Below, piece by piece: positions 38,473 to 48,782 of a stretch of DNA of 64,000 nucleotides (position 1 is its first letter; each line of letters begins with the position of its first letter). The notes below the pieces were generated by a model. That model was given only the letters and a program-made list of their open reading frames with translations, had not been told where the DNA came from and made no database searches. A program made the translations under genes and the position numbers. The stretch is from positions 1 through 64,000 of the forward strand of contig NZ_LGKG01000035.1 of NCBI RefSeq assembly GCF_001294335.1, read 5' to 3'. Source of the stretch: Streptomyces chattanoogensis (lineage in GTDB: Bacteria > Actinomycetota > Actinomycetes > Streptomycetales > Streptomycetaceae).

Positions 38473-39605
38473 GAGGCCACCTTCTGCACGGTGCCGCCGG
38501 ACACCGCATAGCGCGCCCCCACCAGCACTCCCGGCACATCGTCGTCCACCGCCGCGGTCACCAGCACCTGCTCACCCGGTGCCACCAGCTCCGCCAGCCG
38601 CTCCCGTCGCCGGGCGTCCAGCTCCGCGAAAACATCGTCCAGAACGAGCACCGGCTCATTGCCCTCGGCCCGCAGCAGATCGTACGAAGCCAGTCGCAGC
38701 GCCAGGGCGTACGACCAGGACTCGCCGTGGCTCGCGTACCCCTTCGCCGGAAGCTGCCCCAGCTTCAGCACCAGATCGTCGCGATGCGGACCGACCAGCG
38801 TCACCCCGCGCTCGATCTCACCCTTCCGCGCCTCGCCCAGCGCCTCCAGCAGCACGCCGTACAGCTCCTCGCGGCTCGCCGCCGAGGCCATCGCCTGGCC
38901 CGCCGAACCGCGGTACTCCAGTGCCAGCGGCCCGCCCCCGGGCGCCAGCTGCTCATACGCCTTGTCGGCCAGCGGCTGCAGCGCACCGATCAGGTCCAGC
39001 CGCTGTGCCAGCAGCTCGGCCCCCGCACGGGCCAGATGCTGGTCCCATACGTCCAGCGTCGACAGATCCATCTGCCGGCCGCCGTGCCTGCGCGCCAGCG
39101 CCGCCGTCTTCAGCAGGGTGTTGCGCTGCTTGAGGACGCGGTCATAGTCGGAACGCACCGCTGCCATCCGCGGCGAACGCGCCGTGATCAGCTCGTCCAG
39201 GAACCGCCGGCGCTCCCCGGGATCCCCCTTCACCAGGGCCAGATCCTCCGGCGCGAACAGCACCGTCCGTACGATCCCCAGCACATCCCGCGGCCTGACC
39301 TGCGAGGACCGGTTGATCCTGGCGCGGTTCGCCTTACCCGGGTTGAGCTCCAGCTCCACCAGCTGCTGCCGTTCGCCCTGGGTGACCGCGCCCCGGATGA
39401 TCGCCCGCTCGGCGCCCATGCGTACCAGCGGCGCATCGGAGGAGACCCGGTGGCTGCCGAGCGTCGCCAAATACCCGACGGCCTCGACCAGATTGGTCTT
39501 GCCCTGGCCATTGGGACCCACGAAAGCCGTGACGCCCGGGTCGAGCGGGACCTCGACCCGGGCGTACGAGCGGAAGTCGGCGAGCGAGAGATGCGTTACG
39601 TGCAT
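38469..39605 (-). CDS. recF: DNA replication and repair protein RecF
   Basis: A 378-residue SMC-like ATPase that helps load RecA at gaps and stalled forks. Walker A is GPNGQGKT (30-37), the ABC signature region is [27 protein letters not shown], and Walker B is [13 protein letters not shown]. Length and N-terminus ([19 protein letters not shown]) are standard. It overlaps the DUF721 gene by 4 bp and follows gnd by 40 bp, in the classic dnaA-dnaN-(gnd)-recF-gyrB order. Confidence 0.97.
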   Translation of the reverse strand: MHVTHLSLADFRSYARVEVPLDPGVTAFVGPNGQGKTNLVEAVGYLATLGSHRVSSDAPLVRMGAERAIIRGAVTQGERQQLVELELNPGKANRARINRSSQVRPRDVLGIVRTVLFAPEDLALVKGDPGERRRFLDELITARSPRMAAVRSDYDRVLKQRNTLLKTAALARRHGGRQMDLSTLDVWDQHLARAGAELLAQRLDLIGALQPLADKAYEQLAPGGGPLALEYRGSAGQAMASAASREELYGVLLEALGEARKGEIERGVTLVGPHRDDLVLKLGQLPAKGYASHGESWSYALALRLASYDLLRAEGNEPVLVLDDVFAELDARRRERLAELVAPGEQVLVTAAVDDDVPGVLVGARYAVSGGTVQKVAS

Positions 39606-39645
39606 AGCTTGGTGCGCCGACCTCCCCCGGCTGCTGGTGTTGCGG

Positions 39646-40524
39646 TTACTTCTTGCTCTCCACCGCGTGGCCGCCGAACTGGTTGCGCAGCGCGGCGATC
39701 ATCTTCATCTGCGGGGAGTCGTCCTGGCGGGAAGCGAAGCGGGCGAAGAGTGAGGCCGTGATCGCGGGCAGCGGCACGGCGTTGTCGATGGCGGCTTCCA
39801 CAGTCCACCGGCCCTCGCCGCTGTCCTGTGCATAACCGCGCAGCTTGTCCAGGTGCTCGTCGTCGTCGAGCGCATTGACCGCCAGGTCCAGCAGCCAGGA
39901 CCGGATGACCGTGCCCTCCTGCCAGGAGCGGAAGATCTCGCGCACGTCCGTGACGGAGTCGACCTTCTCCAGCAGCTCCCAGCCCTCGGCGAAGGCCTGC
40001 ATCATCGCGTACTCGATGCCGTTGTGGACCATCTTCGCGAAGTGGCCGGCACCGACCTTGCCGGCGTGCACCGAGCCGAACTCACCCTCGGGCTTGAGGG
40101 CGTCGAAGATCGGCTGCACCTTGGCGACGTCGTCCTTCTCGCCGCCGTACATCAGCGCATAGCCGTTCTCCAGGCCCCACACACCACCGGAGACACCGCA
40201 GTCGACGAAGCCGATGCCCTTGGCCTGGAGCTCCTCGGCGTGCTTCTCGTCGTCGGTCCAGCGGGAGTTGCCGCCGTCCACCACGACGTCGCCGGGCGAG
40301 AGCAGCTCGGCCAGCTCGTCGATCGTCGACTGGGTGGCGGCACCGGCCGGCACCATGACCCAGACGACGCGGGGGCCCTGCAGCCCGTCCACAAGCTCCT
40401 TCAGGCTGTGGACATCCGCGAGATCCGGATTGCGGTCGTAACCGATGACCGTGTGGCCTGCGCGGCGGATGCGCTCGCGCATATTGCCGCCCATCTTGCC
40501 GAGACCGACGAGACCGAGCTCCAT
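39646..40524 (-). CDS. gnd: 6-phosphogluconate dehydrogenase, decarboxylating (short form)
   Basis: A 292-residue NAD(P)-dependent dehydrogenase that converts 6-phosphogluconate to ribulose 5-phosphate and CO2. The Rossmann motif GLGKMGGNM is at the N-terminus, [19 protein letters not shown] mid-way, and the catalytic segment [21 protein letters not shown] with [19 protein letters not shown] further on (catalytic Lys in [11 protein letters not shown]). It is the short (about 300 residue) form rather than the 470-residue one. ATG at 40524 has GAGGG upstream. Its insertion between dnaN and recF is a Streptomyces/actinobacterial trait. Confidence 0.95.
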   Translation of the reverse strand: MELGLVGLGKMGGNMRERIRRAGHTVIGYDRNPDLADVHSLKELVDGLQGPRVVWVMVPAGAATQSTIDELAELLSPGDVVVDGGNSRWTDDEKHAEELQAKGIGFVDCGVSGGVWGLENGYALMYGGEKDDVAKVQPIFDALKPEGEFGSVHAGKVGAGHFAKMVHNGIEYAMMQAFAEGWELLEKVDSVTDVREIFRSWQEGTVIRSWLLDLAVNALDDDEHLDKLRGYAQDSGEGRWTVEAAIDNAVPLPAITASLFARFASRQDDSPQMKMIAALRNQFGGHAVESKK

Positions 40525-40648
40525 CAGAGACCCTCTTTGCACATAGTCGTTGCCCTTGAACCTGACCTACGACGAGCCTACGCCCGGGGGTCTGCGCACA
40601 CCTGTGGGCTCAGCCGCTCATTCGCCGCAGGTCAACGGCGTCATCCGA

Positions 40649-40677
40649 GCAGCCGTACGGGGAGTCCGTACGGCTGC
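40649..40677 (-). terminator. Terminator of dnaN
   Basis: A perfect 12-bp stem (40649-40660 with 40666-40677) and 5-base loop, 23 bp beyond the dnaN stop on the minus strand, separating dnaN from gnd. Confidence 0.8.
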
Positions 40678-40699
40678 GCCGGGAGTCCCTGGCCGCCGT

Positions 40700-41830
40700 T
40701 CAGCCGCTCAGCCGCACCGGCATGATCAGGTACTTGTACGCGTCGTCCGCCTCGGCGTCCTTGGCGGGACGGCCGCTCAGCAGGGCGGGCTTGGTGGACG
40801 TCGTGAACGACAGCTGCGCCACCGGGGAGTCGATGGCCGACAGGCCCTCCAGGAGGAAGCCGGGGTTGAAGGCGATCGAGATGTCGTCGCCGTCCAGCTC
40901 GGCGTCCACCCTTTCCACAGCCTGTGCATCGTCGCTGGAGCCGGCCTCCAGGATCAGCACGCCCTGCTCGAAGCTCAGCCGCACCGGGGTGTTCCGCTCG
41001 GCCACCAGCGCCACACGCTTGACGGCCTCGACGAAGGGCGCGGTCTCGATCACGGCGACCGAGTTGAACTCGGTGGGGAAGAGCGTGCGGTACTTCGGCA
41101 GGTCGCCTTCCAGCAGCCGCGTCGTCGTACGGCGTCCGGCGCCCTCGAAACCGATGAGGCCCTCGCCCGCGCCCGAGCCGGACAGCGCCAGCGTGACGGT
41201 GTCGCCGCTGCTCAGCGACTTGGCGGTGTCCAGCAGGGTCTTGGCGGGCACCAGGGCGACCGCGGAGGCATCCGGGCTCTCCGGCTTCCACAGGAACTCG
41301 CGGACCGCGAAGCGGTAGCGGTCGGTGGAGGCCAGGGTGACGGTGTCGCCCTCGATCTCGATGCGTACGCCGGTGAGCACCGGGAGGGTGTCGTCACGGC
41401 CGGCGGCGATGGCCACCTGGGCGGCGGCCGCGGCGAAGACCTCGCCGGGGACGGTGCCGGTGGCGGTGGGCATCGTCGGCAGGGACGGGTACTCCTCCAC
41501 AGGCAGGGTGTGGAGGGTGAAGCGGGACGAGCCGCAGACGACGGTCACTCGTACACCGTCGGTGGAAATCTCCACCGGGCGGTTGGGGAGCGCCCGGCAG
41601 ATGTCGGCGAGCAGCCGGCCGGAGACGAGGACCGTGCCCTCCTCCTCGACCTCGGCCTCCACCGAGACCCGCGCCGAGACCTCGTAGTCGAAGCCGGAGA
41701 GGCTCAGAGCGCCGTCCTCCGCCTTCAGCAGCAGGCCCGCGAGGACGGGCACCGGCGGACGGGCCGGGAGGCTCTTGGCGGCCCAGGCCACTGCCTCCGC
41801 GAGTACATCGCGCTCCACCCGGATCTTCAC
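40700..41830 (-). CDS. dnaN: DNA polymerase III beta subunit (sliding clamp)
   Basis: A 376-residue clamp protein with three repeated clamp folds; VERDVLAEAVAWAAKSLPARPPVPVLAGLLL starts domain 1 and YKYLIMPVRL ends domain 3. It tethers the replicative polymerase and repair partners to DNA. The GTG at 41830 (VKIRVERD) has AGGAGGCGG 8-9 bases upstream and matches Streptomyces DnaN; the frame is open further but reads into oriC without conserved sequence. Leftward, on the opposite side of oriC from dnaA. Confidence 0.98.
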   Translation of the reverse strand: MKIRVERDVLAEAVAWAAKSLPARPPVPVLAGLLLKAEDGALSLSGFDYEVSARVSVEAEVEEEGTVLVSGRLLADICRALPNRPVEISTDGVRVTVVCGSSRFTLHTLPVEEYPSLPTMPTATGTVPGEVFAAAAAQVAIAAGRDDTLPVLTGVRIEIEGDTVTLASTDRYRFAVREFLWKPESPDASAVALVPAKTLLDTAKSLSSGDTVTLALSGSGAGEGLIGFEGAGRRTTTRLLEGDLPKYRTLFPTEFNSVAVIETAPFVEAVKRVALVAERNTPVRLSFEQGVLILEAGSSDDAQAVERVDAELDGDDISIAFNPGFLLEGLSAIDSPVAQLSFTTSTKPALLSGRPAKDAEADDAYKYLIMPVRLSG

Positions 41831-42772
41831 CGGAAACCGCCTCCTGCTGTTGCTGGCTTTTACGCCCTGCTGGCTCTCGTCATCGGCTGGGTTGCCGGAG
41901 ACCAGTCTGACGCACACCGCTGACAGCTGGTGCGGCTCGGGGTCAAGTCGACTCGGACCGGTCCGGGCGCTCGGCGGCCAACTTGTGCACAGCCCCCGCT
42001 TTCAAGCGAAGTCCCCGGTAGATATCCGTGGTCGTAGTAGTAGGGCCTGTGGAAACCGTGGACAACTCCCTTTGCGCAGGTCAGCACGCAAATTTTGTCC
42101 ACCGGCCCTGTGGGTGGCAGCCGTGGATAAGCGGGCGGTTCTGTGGACCGCCGAAAGTTCTGCACACCCGATACACAGGGGACGGGCAGTTCTCCCCAGT
42201 GCCATCCCCAGCTTTACCCCGGTTCCCCACAGCCCAACCAACCAACTTGATGTGACCGCTTTCACTCGGGCCGGTGAGCACGGGTGTTGGGTTGCCGAAC
42301 AGTGGACAGGGGTGTGGAGAAGCTGGGGATCACTGGGGACAACGCCGCCTCTCCTGTGGGCAGCCGGTGGACAAGCCGAGCACCGGGCTGTGGATGAAAT
42401 CTCCGTCCACAGCCTGTGGATTGCAGTTGGCCACAAATCCACACCCTGCTGACCTCCCCTGATGCGCCGCCGGGACGGCGCGCTGTGGATTCCCCAGGGA
42501 TAACTCTGCTCTCCCCAGGATGTGGATGGAAGATTCTTGCCCAATCTGTGGAGGGAGGCCGTGACCTTGTACGGAATCGAACACGCCCGGCGCGCTCCAC
42601 AGGTTTGGGATGACGGCGGGGCGTGCCCGCGGGGCGCAGAAAGGGGCCGGGGACGCTTCGCCGGGCGCCCCTGAGGGCTTGCTCAGGCGCCCCGTACGAC
42701 GAAGGGCGCCCCGGACGGATGTCTCCGGAGCGCCCTGAGCGCGCCTGTGGGCGGCCGGCACGTGGCCGGCGG
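41831..42772. other. oriC: Chromosomal replication origin
   Basis: The dnaN-dnaA intergenic region with dense DnaA boxes. I count 19, starting at 41983, 42048, 42057, 42095, 42122, 42142, 42223, 42313, 42355, 42366, 42389, 42403, 42415, 42427, 42435, 42484, 42521, 42547 and 42593. None is a perfect TTGTCCACA; the best (42057, 42095, 42122, 42366) differ by one base from TTGTCCACA or TTATCCACA. Boxes occur in both orientations, 12 of 19 on the minus strand. A small AT-rich AAATTTTG at 42090-42097 is the best unwinding candidate. The right part (42663-42736) contains the dnaA terminator hairpins. Confidence 0.97.
42663..42736 (-). terminator. Tandem terminator hairpins after dnaA
   Basis: Two GC-rich hairpins in a row: 42663-42693 and 42703-42736 (arms AGGGCGC...GCGCCCT around CCGGA/TCCGG). 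They start 37 bp past the dnaA stop and would stop transcription entering oriC. Confidence 0.75.
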
Positions 42773-44602
42773 TCAGCCGTTCTTGATGCGGTTGGTCAGC
42801 TCGGTGACCTGGTTGTAGATGGAGCGCCGCTCGGCCATCAGGGCGCGGATCTTGCGGTCGGCGTGCATCACGGTCGTATGGTCCCGGCCGCCGAACTGCG
42901 CGCCGATCTTCGGCAGCGAGAGATCCGTCAGCTCGCGGCACAGATACATGGCGATCTGGCGGGCGGTGACCAGCACCCGGCTGCGCGAGGAGCCGCACAG
43001 GTCGTCGACGGTCAGCCCGAAGTAGTCGGCGGTGGACGCCATGATCGCGGTGGCCGTGATCTCCGGAGCGGCGTCCTCGCCGCCGGGGATCAGGTCCTTG
43101 AGCACGATCTCGGTCAGGCCCAGGTCCACCGGCTGCCGGTTGAGCGAGGCGAACGCGGTGACCCGGATCAGCGCGCCCTCCAGCTCGCGGATGTTGCGCG
43201 AGATCCGCGAGGCGATGAACTCCAGCACCTCCGGCGGCGCGTTCAGCTGCTCCTGCACCGCTTTCTTACGGAGGATCGCGATCCGGGTCTCCAGCTCGGG
43301 CGGCTGGACGTCCGTAATGAGGCCCCACTCGAAGCGGTTGCGCAGCCGGTCCTCCAGGGTGACCAGCTGCTTGGGCGGCCGGTCCGAGGACAGCACGATC
43401 TGCTTGTTGGCGTTGTGCAGGGTGTTGAAGGTGTGGAAGAACTCCTCCTGCGTCGACTCCTTGCTCGCCAGGAACTGGATGTCGTCGACCAGCAGGATGT
43501 CCATGTCGCGGTAGCGCTTGCGGAACGCGTCCGCCTTGCCGTCGCGGATGGAGTTGATGAACTCGTTGGTGAACTCCTCCGAGCTCACATACCGCACCCG
43601 CGTGCCCGGATACAGGCTCCGCGCGTAGTGCCCGATGGCGTGCAGCAGGTGGGTCTTGCCCAGGCCGGATTCCCCGTAGATGAACAGCGGGTTGTACGCC
43701 TTCGCCGGAGCCTCGGCGACGGCGACCGCGGCGGCGTGCGCGAAGCGGTTGGAGGCGCCGATGACGAAGGTGTCGAAGAGGTACTTCGGGTTCAGCCGCG
43801 CGGTGGGCTCACCGGGGCCGGTGGCCGGCGCGGGCTGTGCGGCGAGCGGACTGGGCGCACCGCTGGGCGCGGGCAGCGCGGGGCTGCCGGACCGGCCGGG
43901 CGGCTGGTGCTCGGACAGGTCGCGGCGCGGCGAGCGGTAGTCGTTCTGCTGCTGTACGTGGGAGGGCGCCGGGGAGGCGTACGGCTCACGCCACTGCTCC
44001 GCGGACGGATCGCGGTCGGGGAAGCCGCCGAGGTGCTGCTGCTGCCAGCCGTAGTCGTCGCGGGGGCCGGGGCCGCCGCCCATGGTGGTGGGGTGCTGCG
44101 GCCAGGCGCCGGGCTCGTGCCGGGGCTGCTGGTAATCGGGGTAGGCGGGCCGGACGGTGGGCAGCTCCTCGGCCTGGTGTCCGTAGCTCTGCCGGTCGTG
44201 GCGGCTGTCGTAGCTGTCGTACGCGTCGTGCTGCGGCTGCGCCTGGTGGGACGGCTGGTGCGGCGACTGCGGGTGCTGCTGCAGGTGCTGCTGCGGCGCG
44301 GGGGGCGCGGACTGCGCCGGCGGCTCCTCGGAGGAGTCGTCGACAGTGATCGCGATCCGGATGGGCCGCCCGCATTCATGGCTGAGCGCTTCCCCGATCA
44401 GCGGCGCGAGCCGTCCCTCGAGCACACCCTTGGCGAATTCATTGGGGACCGCGAGCAGTGCGGTGTCGGCGACCAGCGCCAGGGGCTGCGTGCGCTTGAG
44501 CCAGTCCTGGTCCTTGGGCTTGAGGCCGTCGGCCTCGGCGCGCAGGAGGTGGTCGAGTACGCGCGGCCACACTGCGGCAAGATCAGCAGGGACTTCAGCC
44601 AC
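42773..44602 (-). CDS. dnaA: Chromosomal replication initiator protein DnaA
   Basis: A 609-residue initiator. Domain I (about 1-85; [39 protein letters not shown]) mediates self-interaction. A very long Pro/Gln/His-rich domain II follows (about 110-260). The AAA+ domain has [10 protein letters not shown] with Lys316 and the Walker [11 protein letters not shown]; sensor motif SSDRPPKQL is visible. Domain IV contains the DnaA-box-binding helix-turn-helix, [19 protein letters not shown] at 44602 with GAGAG upstream starts at the conserved residues. A perfect DnaA box at 44708-44716, about 106 bp upstream, suggests autoregulation. Confidence 0.98.
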   Translation of the reverse strand: MAEVPADLAAVWPRVLDHLLRAEADGLKPKDQDWLKRTQPLALVADTALLAVPNEFAKGVLEGRLAPLIGEALSHECGRPIRIAITVDDSSEEPPAQSAPPAPQQHLQQHPQSPHQPSHQAQPQHDAYDSYDSRHDRQSYGHQAEELPTVRPAYPDYQQPRHEPGAWPQHPTTMGGGPGPRDDYGWQQQHLGGFPDRDPSAEQWREPYASPAPSHVQQQNDYRSPRRDLSEHQPPGRSGSPALPAPSGAPSPLAAQPAPATGPGEPTARLNPKYLFDTFVIGASNRFAHAAAVAVAEAPAKAYNPLFIYGESGLGKTHLLHAIGHYARSLYPGTRVRYVSSEEFTNEFINSIRDGKADAFRKRYRDMDILLVDDIQFLASKESTQEEFFHTFNTLHNANKQIVLSSDRPPKQLVTLEDRLRNRFEWGLITDVQPPELETRIAILRKKAVQEQLNAPPEVLEFIASRISRNIRELEGALIRVTAFASLNRQPVDLGLTEIVLKDLIPGGEDAAPEITATAIMASTADYFGLTVDDLCGSSRSRVLVTARQIAMYLCRELTDLSLPKIGAQFGGRDHTTVMHADRKIRALMAERRSIYNQVTELTNRIKNG

Positions 44603-44979
44603 AAGGCACGCTCTCTCACAGTCCCACGAATGTGTGATTCTCAGGACGGGCGGGAAGGAATCGGAGTTCAGCAACGGTAGTCAGGCCGGGCCTGCGGATT
44701 CAAGTTGTTGTCCACAGGCTGTGCATAGTGTGTCCTGACAAGGGGCTGCGTGGGGCGGACCGGAGCCGGTTTGACCGGATGGCGTAGCCGCGCGTACCGT
44801 GACCAGGTCGAGTTGTCGATGGCTGCTGCCGCCTGCCTCCGATGGGCAAAGATCGCGCTCTGGGCGATCGTGAAGCGGTGCACTTAGGCGTTGCGAGCTA
44901 CTCGTGGGCGCACGGTGACAGCCAGCGACGCCCCACATCTGTCTCACCTTGAGACAACAAGCATTCCTGGAGCCCCCGA
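44603..44979. promoter_or_regulatory. Divergent dnaA / rpmH promoter region
   Basis: 377 bp between divergent dnaA and rpmH. It holds the promoters of both. The perfect DnaA box is at 44708-44716 (TTGTCCACA). Just upstream on the minus strand TTGTCA (44740-44735) and ACTATG are possible dnaA promoter elements, not firmly assigned. No further gene is seen. Confidence 0.65.
44708..44716 (+). promoter_or_regulatory. Perfect DnaA box at the dnaA promoter
   Basis: TTGTCCACA, exact consensus, about 106 bp upstream of the dnaA start codon. It is stronger than any box inside oriC, as expected for autorepression. Confidence 0.85.
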
Positions 44980-45117
44980 GTGAGCAAGCGCACCTTCCAG
45001 CCGAACAACCGCCGCCGCGCGAAGACCCACGGCTTCCGTCTGCGCATGCGGACCCGCGCCGGCCGCGCGATTCTCGCGTCCCGCCGTGGCAAGGGTCGCG
45101 CCCGCCTGTCGGCCTGA
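44980..45117 (+). CDS. rpmH: 50S ribosomal protein L34
   Basis: A 45-residue highly basic ribosomal protein: [20 protein letters not shown] at the start, [20 protein letters not shown] at the end. GTG start at 44980 and TGA at 45117. It is the classic gene flanking dnaA and reads away from it toward rnpA. Confidence 0.98.
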   Translation: MSKRTFQPNNRRRAKTHGFRLRMRTRAGRAILASRRGKGRARLSA

Positions 45118-45141
45118 GCAGCCTGACCCTAGGTCCATGAC

Positions 45142-45600
45142 GTGCTGCCTACCGAGCATCGGCTGAGGCGGCGCGAGGACTTTGCGACCGCGGTACGCCG
45201 GGGACGCAGGGCCGGGCGCCCGCTCCTTGTCGTTCATTTTCGTAGCGGTGCAACGGACCCGCACGCAGCGGGGGAATACGTTCCCCCGGCGCGTGCGGGT
45301 TTCGTCGTGAGCAAGGCCGTTGGCGTCGCCGTCGTACGCAACAAGGTCAAGCGGAGGCTTCGCCACCTCATGCGCGATCGGCTGGACCGGCTGCCCGCCG
45401 GTAGCCTGGTTGTCGTACGGGCCCTGCCCGGCGCGGGTGCAGCGGAGCACGACCAGCTGGCCCGCGACCTGGACGCCGCGTTTCAGCGGCTGCTGGGAGG
45501 GGCGCCGAAAGGCTGCAATCCCACCGGTGCCACGACCGACAGCGGCTCTGCCGCGGCCCCCCGGAACCCCGGACGGGACCCGGGAGGGAGCGCACAGTGA
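45142..45600 (+). CDS. rnpA: Ribonuclease P protein component
   Basis: A 152-residue basic protein that binds RNase P RNA to process tRNA 5' ends. [28 protein letters not shown] and the RNR motif region [19 protein letters not shown] are diagnostic. A C-terminal 30-residue Gly/Pro/Ser tail is less conserved. GTG at 45142, 24 bp after rpmH. Its TGA overlaps the next GTG start (GTGA). Confidence 0.96.
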   Translation: MLPTEHRLRRREDFATAVRRGRRAGRPLLVVHFRSGATDPHAAGEYVPPARAGFVVSKAVGVAVVRNKVKRRLRHLMRDRLDRLPAGSLVVVRALPGAGAAEHDQLARDLDAAFQRLLGGAPKGCNPTGATTDSGSAAAPRNPGRDPGGSAQ

Positions 45601-45914
45601 AGTACCCGCTGCTGCTTTTGATCAAGATCTATCAGTGGACCATCAGCCCCTTGCTGGGCCCGGTCTGCAAGTACTACCCGTCGTGCTCGCACTATGGCTA
45701 TACGGCCATCGACCGGCACGGCGCGGTGAAAGGGACTGCGCTGACTGCCTGGCGCATCCTGCGCTGCAATCCGTGGTCGCTCGGTGGCGTCGACCACGTC
45801 CCTCCCCGGAAGCGTCCGGTCTGGCACCAGCGGCTGAGGAGCCGTCTGGGCGGGACTGCCGTCCATGAACCCGCCGCCCAGCCCGAGACTCAGCCCAACG
45901 CCCAAGGAGCCTGA
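45597..45914 (+). CDS. yidD: Membrane protein insertion efficiency factor YidD
   Basis: A 105-residue small protein with the YidD core: [61 protein letters not shown], including the conserved C-x-YPSCS cysteines. It assists YidC-mediated membrane insertion. It overlaps rnpA by 4 bp and precedes yidC by 3 bp. The C-terminal 25 residues are variable. Confidence 0.96.
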   Translation: MKYPLLLLIKIYQWTISPLLGPVCKYYPSCSHYGYTAIDRHGAVKGTALTAWRILRCNPWSLGGVDHVPPRKRPVWHQRLRSRLGGTAVHEPAAQPETQPNAQGA

Positions 45915-45917
45915 TTC

Positions 45918-47087
45918 GTGGACACGATCCTCGGTCCCCTCTATACCGTTGTTTCCTGGATCATCGTCCAGTTCCACTCGTTCTTCAGCCTGATCTTCGA
46001 TCCGAACAGTGGCGCGGCGTGGGGTCTGTCCATCGTCTCGCTGGTGGTGCTGATCCGTATCTGCCTGATCCCGCTCTTCGTGAAGCAGATCAAGTCGACG
46101 CGGAACATGCAGGCGCTCCAGCCGAAGATGAAGGCGATCCAGGAGCGGTACAAGAGCGACAAGCAGCGCCAGTCCGAAGAGATGATGAAGCTCTACAAGG
46201 AGACGGGCACCAACCCGCTCTCGAGCTGTCTCCCGATTCTGGCGCAGTCGCCGTTCTTCATCTCGCTGTATCAGGTCCTGAACCACATCGCGAACAACCA
46301 GACCGTCGGCGTCATCAACCAGTCGCTGCTGGACAGCGCGAACAAGGCGCACATTTTCGGTGCCCCGCTGGCCGCGAAGTTCATGGACAGCGCGGAGAAG
46401 ATCGAAAGCCTCGGCGCTTCCCTGACCGATGTCCGCGTCGTCACGATCATCATGATCGTCCTGATGTCGGCGTCGCAGTTCTACACGCAGCGCCAGCTGA
46501 TGACCAAGAACGTCGACCTCACGGTGAAGACGCCGTTCATGCAGCAGCAGAAGATGCTGATGTACGTCTTCCCGATCATGTTCGCCGTCTTCGGTATCAA
46601 CTTCCCCGTCGGTGTCCTCGTCTACTGGCTGACCACCAACGTGTGGACCATGGGCCAGCAGATGTTCGTCATCCGCCGGAACCCCACCCCGGGCAGCAAG
46701 GCCTTCACGGAGCGCCAGGAGCGGCTGCGGGCCAAGGGCAAGCTGGTCGAGGCCCCGGCCGAGATCGCGGCGAAGAAGGCCGCCGAGGAAGCGCGCCAGA
46801 ACCGCCAGCAGCCCAAGCGTCAGACGAAGGCCAAGCGGCAGCACTCGACGCCGGGCACCGGTGCCTCCGGGGGTGCCACGCAGAACCGTACGCGTGCGGG
46901 TTCCGCGGGCGACGCCTCGTCCGGTCAGGGTGCCGCGAAGAAGCAGTCGCTGGAGAAGAAGGCCTCGCAGGACAGCAAGGAGCAGGGCGACGCGTCCTCG
47001 AAGGGCGCCTCTGCCTCCGGGTCCCGTAACACCAAGTCCGGACAGCGCAAGGGCCAGCAGCGCCCCAAGCACCCGTCCAAGAAGTAA
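45918..47087 (+). CDS. yidC: Membrane protein insertase YidC
   Basis: A 389-residue insertase of the Gram-positive type (no large periplasmic domain). Five hydrophobic segments: residues about 5-25, 33-55 ([25 protein letters not shown]), 105-125, 170-190 and 205-235. The conserved cytoplasmic hairpin [41 protein letters not shown] is present; the Arg in the hydrophilic groove corresponds to LIRICLIPL. The C-terminal 120 residues are Lys/Gln/Ser-rich and likely bind ribosomes. GTG start with AAGGAG upstream. In line with yidD. Confidence 0.97.
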   Translation: MDTILGPLYTVVSWIIVQFHSFFSLIFDPNSGAAWGLSIVSLVVLIRICLIPLFVKQIKSTRNMQALQPKMKAIQERYKSDKQRQSEEMMKLYKETGTNPLSSCLPILAQSPFFISLYQVLNHIANNQTVGVINQSLLDSANKAHIFGAPLAAKFMDSAEKIESLGASLTDVRVVTIIMIVLMSASQFYTQRQLMTKNVDLTVKTPFMQQQKMLMYVFPIMFAVFGINFPVGVLVYWLTTNVWTMGQQMFVIRRNPTPGSKAFTERQERLRAKGKLVEAPAEIAAKKAAEEARQNRQQPKRQTKAKRQHSTPGTGASGGATQNRTRAGSAGDASSGQGAAKKQSLEKKASQDSKEQGDASSKGASASGSRNTKSGQRKGQQRPKHPSKK

Positions 47088-47101
47088 GAAGGAGTCCTTT
47101 C

Positions 47102-47608
47102 GTGACGGACACGACCCCTGGCACCAAGGGCACCGACACCCTCACCCGCCTGGAGCAGGAAGGTGAGATCGCGGCCGACTACCTCGAGGGGCTGCTGGAC
47201 ATCGCCGACCTCGACGGTGACATCGACATGGATGTCGAGGCCGACCGCGCCGCGGTGTCGATCATCAGCGAGGCGACCAGCCGCGATCTGCAGAAGCTGG
47301 TGGGCCGTGAAGGTGAGGTGCTGGAGGCGCTGCAGGAGCTGACCCGGCTCGCCGTGCACCGCGAGACCGGTGACCGCAGCCGTCTGATGCTGGACATCGC
47401 CGGCTTCCGGGCGCGCAAGCGTGAGCAGCTCACGGAGATCGGCGCGAAGGCGGCCGAGGAGGCCAAGGGCACCGGTCAGCCGGTGAGGCTCGACCCGATG
47501 ACGCCGTTCGAGCGCAAGGTCGTGCACGACGCGGTGGCCGCGGCCGGGCTGCGCAGTGAGTCCGAGGGCGAGGAGCCGCAGCGCCGAGTGGTCGTCCTCC
47601 CGGCCTGA
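47102..47608 (+). CDS. khpB: KH/R3H RNA-binding protein KhpB (Jag/EloR)
   Basis: A 168-residue RNA-binding protein. The KH domain (about 40-105; MDVEADRAAVSIISEATSRDLQKLVGREGEVLEALQELTRLAV) is followed by the R3H domain (FRARKREQLTEIGAKAAEEAKGTGQPVRLDPMTPFERKVVHDAVAAAGLRSESEGEEPQRRVVV). No N-terminal Jag domain, unlike firmicute homologues. It affects cell elongation and division in other bacteria. GTG start has AAGGAG upstream. It follows yidC by 14 bp and ends with a terminator. Confidence 0.95.
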   Translation: MTDTTPGTKGTDTLTRLEQEGEIAADYLEGLLDIADLDGDIDMDVEADRAAVSIISEATSRDLQKLVGREGEVLEALQELTRLAVHRETGDRSRLMLDIAGFRARKREQLTEIGAKAAEEAKGTGQPVRLDPMTPFERKVVHDAVAAAGLRSESEGEEPQRRVVVLPA

Positions 47609-47628
47609 CCTTCAGCGCTTCGTTTGTC

Positions 47629-47660
47629 TTTGGCCCCGTCTGCTCGCAGACGGGGCCAAA
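47629..47660 (+). terminator. Terminator of the rpmH-khpB operon
   Basis: A 15-bp perfect stem (47629-47643 with 47646-47660) with a 2-base tip, followed by TCTTGT, 21 bp after the khpB stop codon. Confidence 0.85.
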
Positions 47661-47750
47661 TCTTGTCAGCGTGTTCTGTGTTATTCCGGGGTTCCGGAGC
47701 GTATCCGGGGTTCCCGGCAGGAAAAGCAGTGCAGAGGAAGGGCGGTTCCC

Positions 47751-48476
47751 GTGACGGAGGCAGCAGCGGAGCTTCCTCCTGCGCCGAAGGCGGCGCAGGA
47801 GGTATTCGGTGAGCGCTTTCCGGAGGCTGTGCGGTACGGCGAACTGCTCGCCGACGCGGGAGTGAAGCGGGGGCTGATCGGCCCGCGCGAGGTACCCCGG
47901 CTGTGGGAGCGGCATCTGCTGAACTGCGCGGTGCTCTCCGAGGTGGTTCCGGAGGGCGTCTCGGTGTGCGATGTGGGTTCGGGGGCCGGGCTGCCCGGTA
48001 TCCCGCTGGCGCTGGTGCGCCCGGATCTGAAGATCACGCTGCTGGAGCCGCTGCTGCGACGAACGACCTTCCTGCAGGAGGTCGTCGAGCTGCTCGGGCT
48101 GGACCATGTCACGGTGGTGCGGGGCAGGGCCGAAGAGGTCATGGGCAAGATCCCGCAGGTGCATGTGGTGACGGCCCGGGCCGTCGCTCCACTGGACCGG
48201 CTGGCCGGCTGGGGCGTTCCGCTGCTGCGGCCGTACGGCGAGATGCTGGCGCTCAAGGGGGATGCCGCGGAGGAGGAGCTCAAGGGGGCTCGGGCGGCGC
48301 TGAGCAAGCTCGGTGTGGTGGAGACGTCGGTGGTGCACGTGGGCGAGGGGATCGTGGATCCCCCGTCGACCGTGGTGCGGGTCGAGGTCGGGGAAAGTCC
48401 CGGCGGGGTGCGCTTCGCGGCCAAGCGGGCGAAGGCGGCGCGTGTCAGCCGTGTGTCGAGGGGGCGCCGGCGCTGA
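47751..48476 (+). CDS. rsmG: 16S rRNA (guanine527-N7)-methyltransferase RsmG
   Basis: A 241-residue SAM-dependent methyltransferase (GidB) that modifies G527 of 16S rRNA. SAM-binding motif VSVCDVGSGAGLPGIPLALVRPDL, then LLEPLLRRTTFLQEVVELLGL and VVTARAVAPLDRLAGWGVPLLRPYGEMLALKG. GTG at 47751 has GGAAGGG 8 bases upstream; upstream frame is noncoding. Changes in rsmG give low-level streptomycin resistance and activate antibiotic production in Streptomyces. Upstream of parAB, as usual. Confidence 0.96.
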   Translation: MTEAAAELPPAPKAAQEVFGERFPEAVRYGELLADAGVKRGLIGPREVPRLWERHLLNCAVLSEVVPEGVSVCDVGSGAGLPGIPLALVRPDLKITLLEPLLRRTTFLQEVVELLGLDHVTVVRGRAEEVMGKIPQVHVVTARAVAPLDRLAGWGVPLLRPYGEMLALKGDAAEEELKGARAALSKLGVVETSVVHVGEGIVDPPSTVVRVEVGESPGGVRFAAKRAKAARVSRVSRGRRR

Positions 48477-48782
48477 ATGCCCTCTTTCCGGGGTTCCCGG
48501 GCCGGACTCGCTGCCGCGGGTGCATTCTTCGCGAACCAGCGAATAGGGCGAATTCCATAAAGGCCATCAAAACGCCACAAGACGGAGTGTCGCGGCTTAA
48601 TCGGGCGCGGCGCTGGCATCGTGTTTCACGTGAAACGTCGTTCTCTACTGCAAGGGATCATTGACCGTGGTCGCGCGGCCGCCGCGCCGCGCGACCGTAA
48701 ACCCACAAGGGTCACGGAAGTATCCACAGACGTGGGTTTGTCCACAGGAGAGCGGACCTCACTGGTTCACGACGCCGAAAGC
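48477..48782. promoter_or_regulatory. parAB control region with parS and DnaA boxes
   Basis: 306 bp between rsmG and parA. It contains parS (48623-48636), a near-consensus DnaA box GTATCCACA (48720-48728) and a perfect DnaA box TTGTCCACA (48738-48746), the last 37 bp before the chosen parA start. The promoters of parAB should lie here; boxes for sigma binding are not resolved. Confidence 0.75.
48623..48636. other. parS: parS site upstream of parA
   Basis: Perfect GTTTCACGTGAAAC, 147 bp before the chosen parA start. An ATG three bases upstream would read FHVK across it, but I do not take that as the parA start. Confidence 0.93.

Noticed and set aside
42301..42309. A twentieth DnaA box in oriC (AGTGGACAG) and other weak matches such as 42161-42175
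   Set aside because: Two or more mismatches in the core positions; not counted.
48621..48782. parA starting at the ATG at 48621
   Set aside because: This start would place MFHVKR across parS and add 54 residues not expected in Streptomyces ParA; the conserved start is near 48783.
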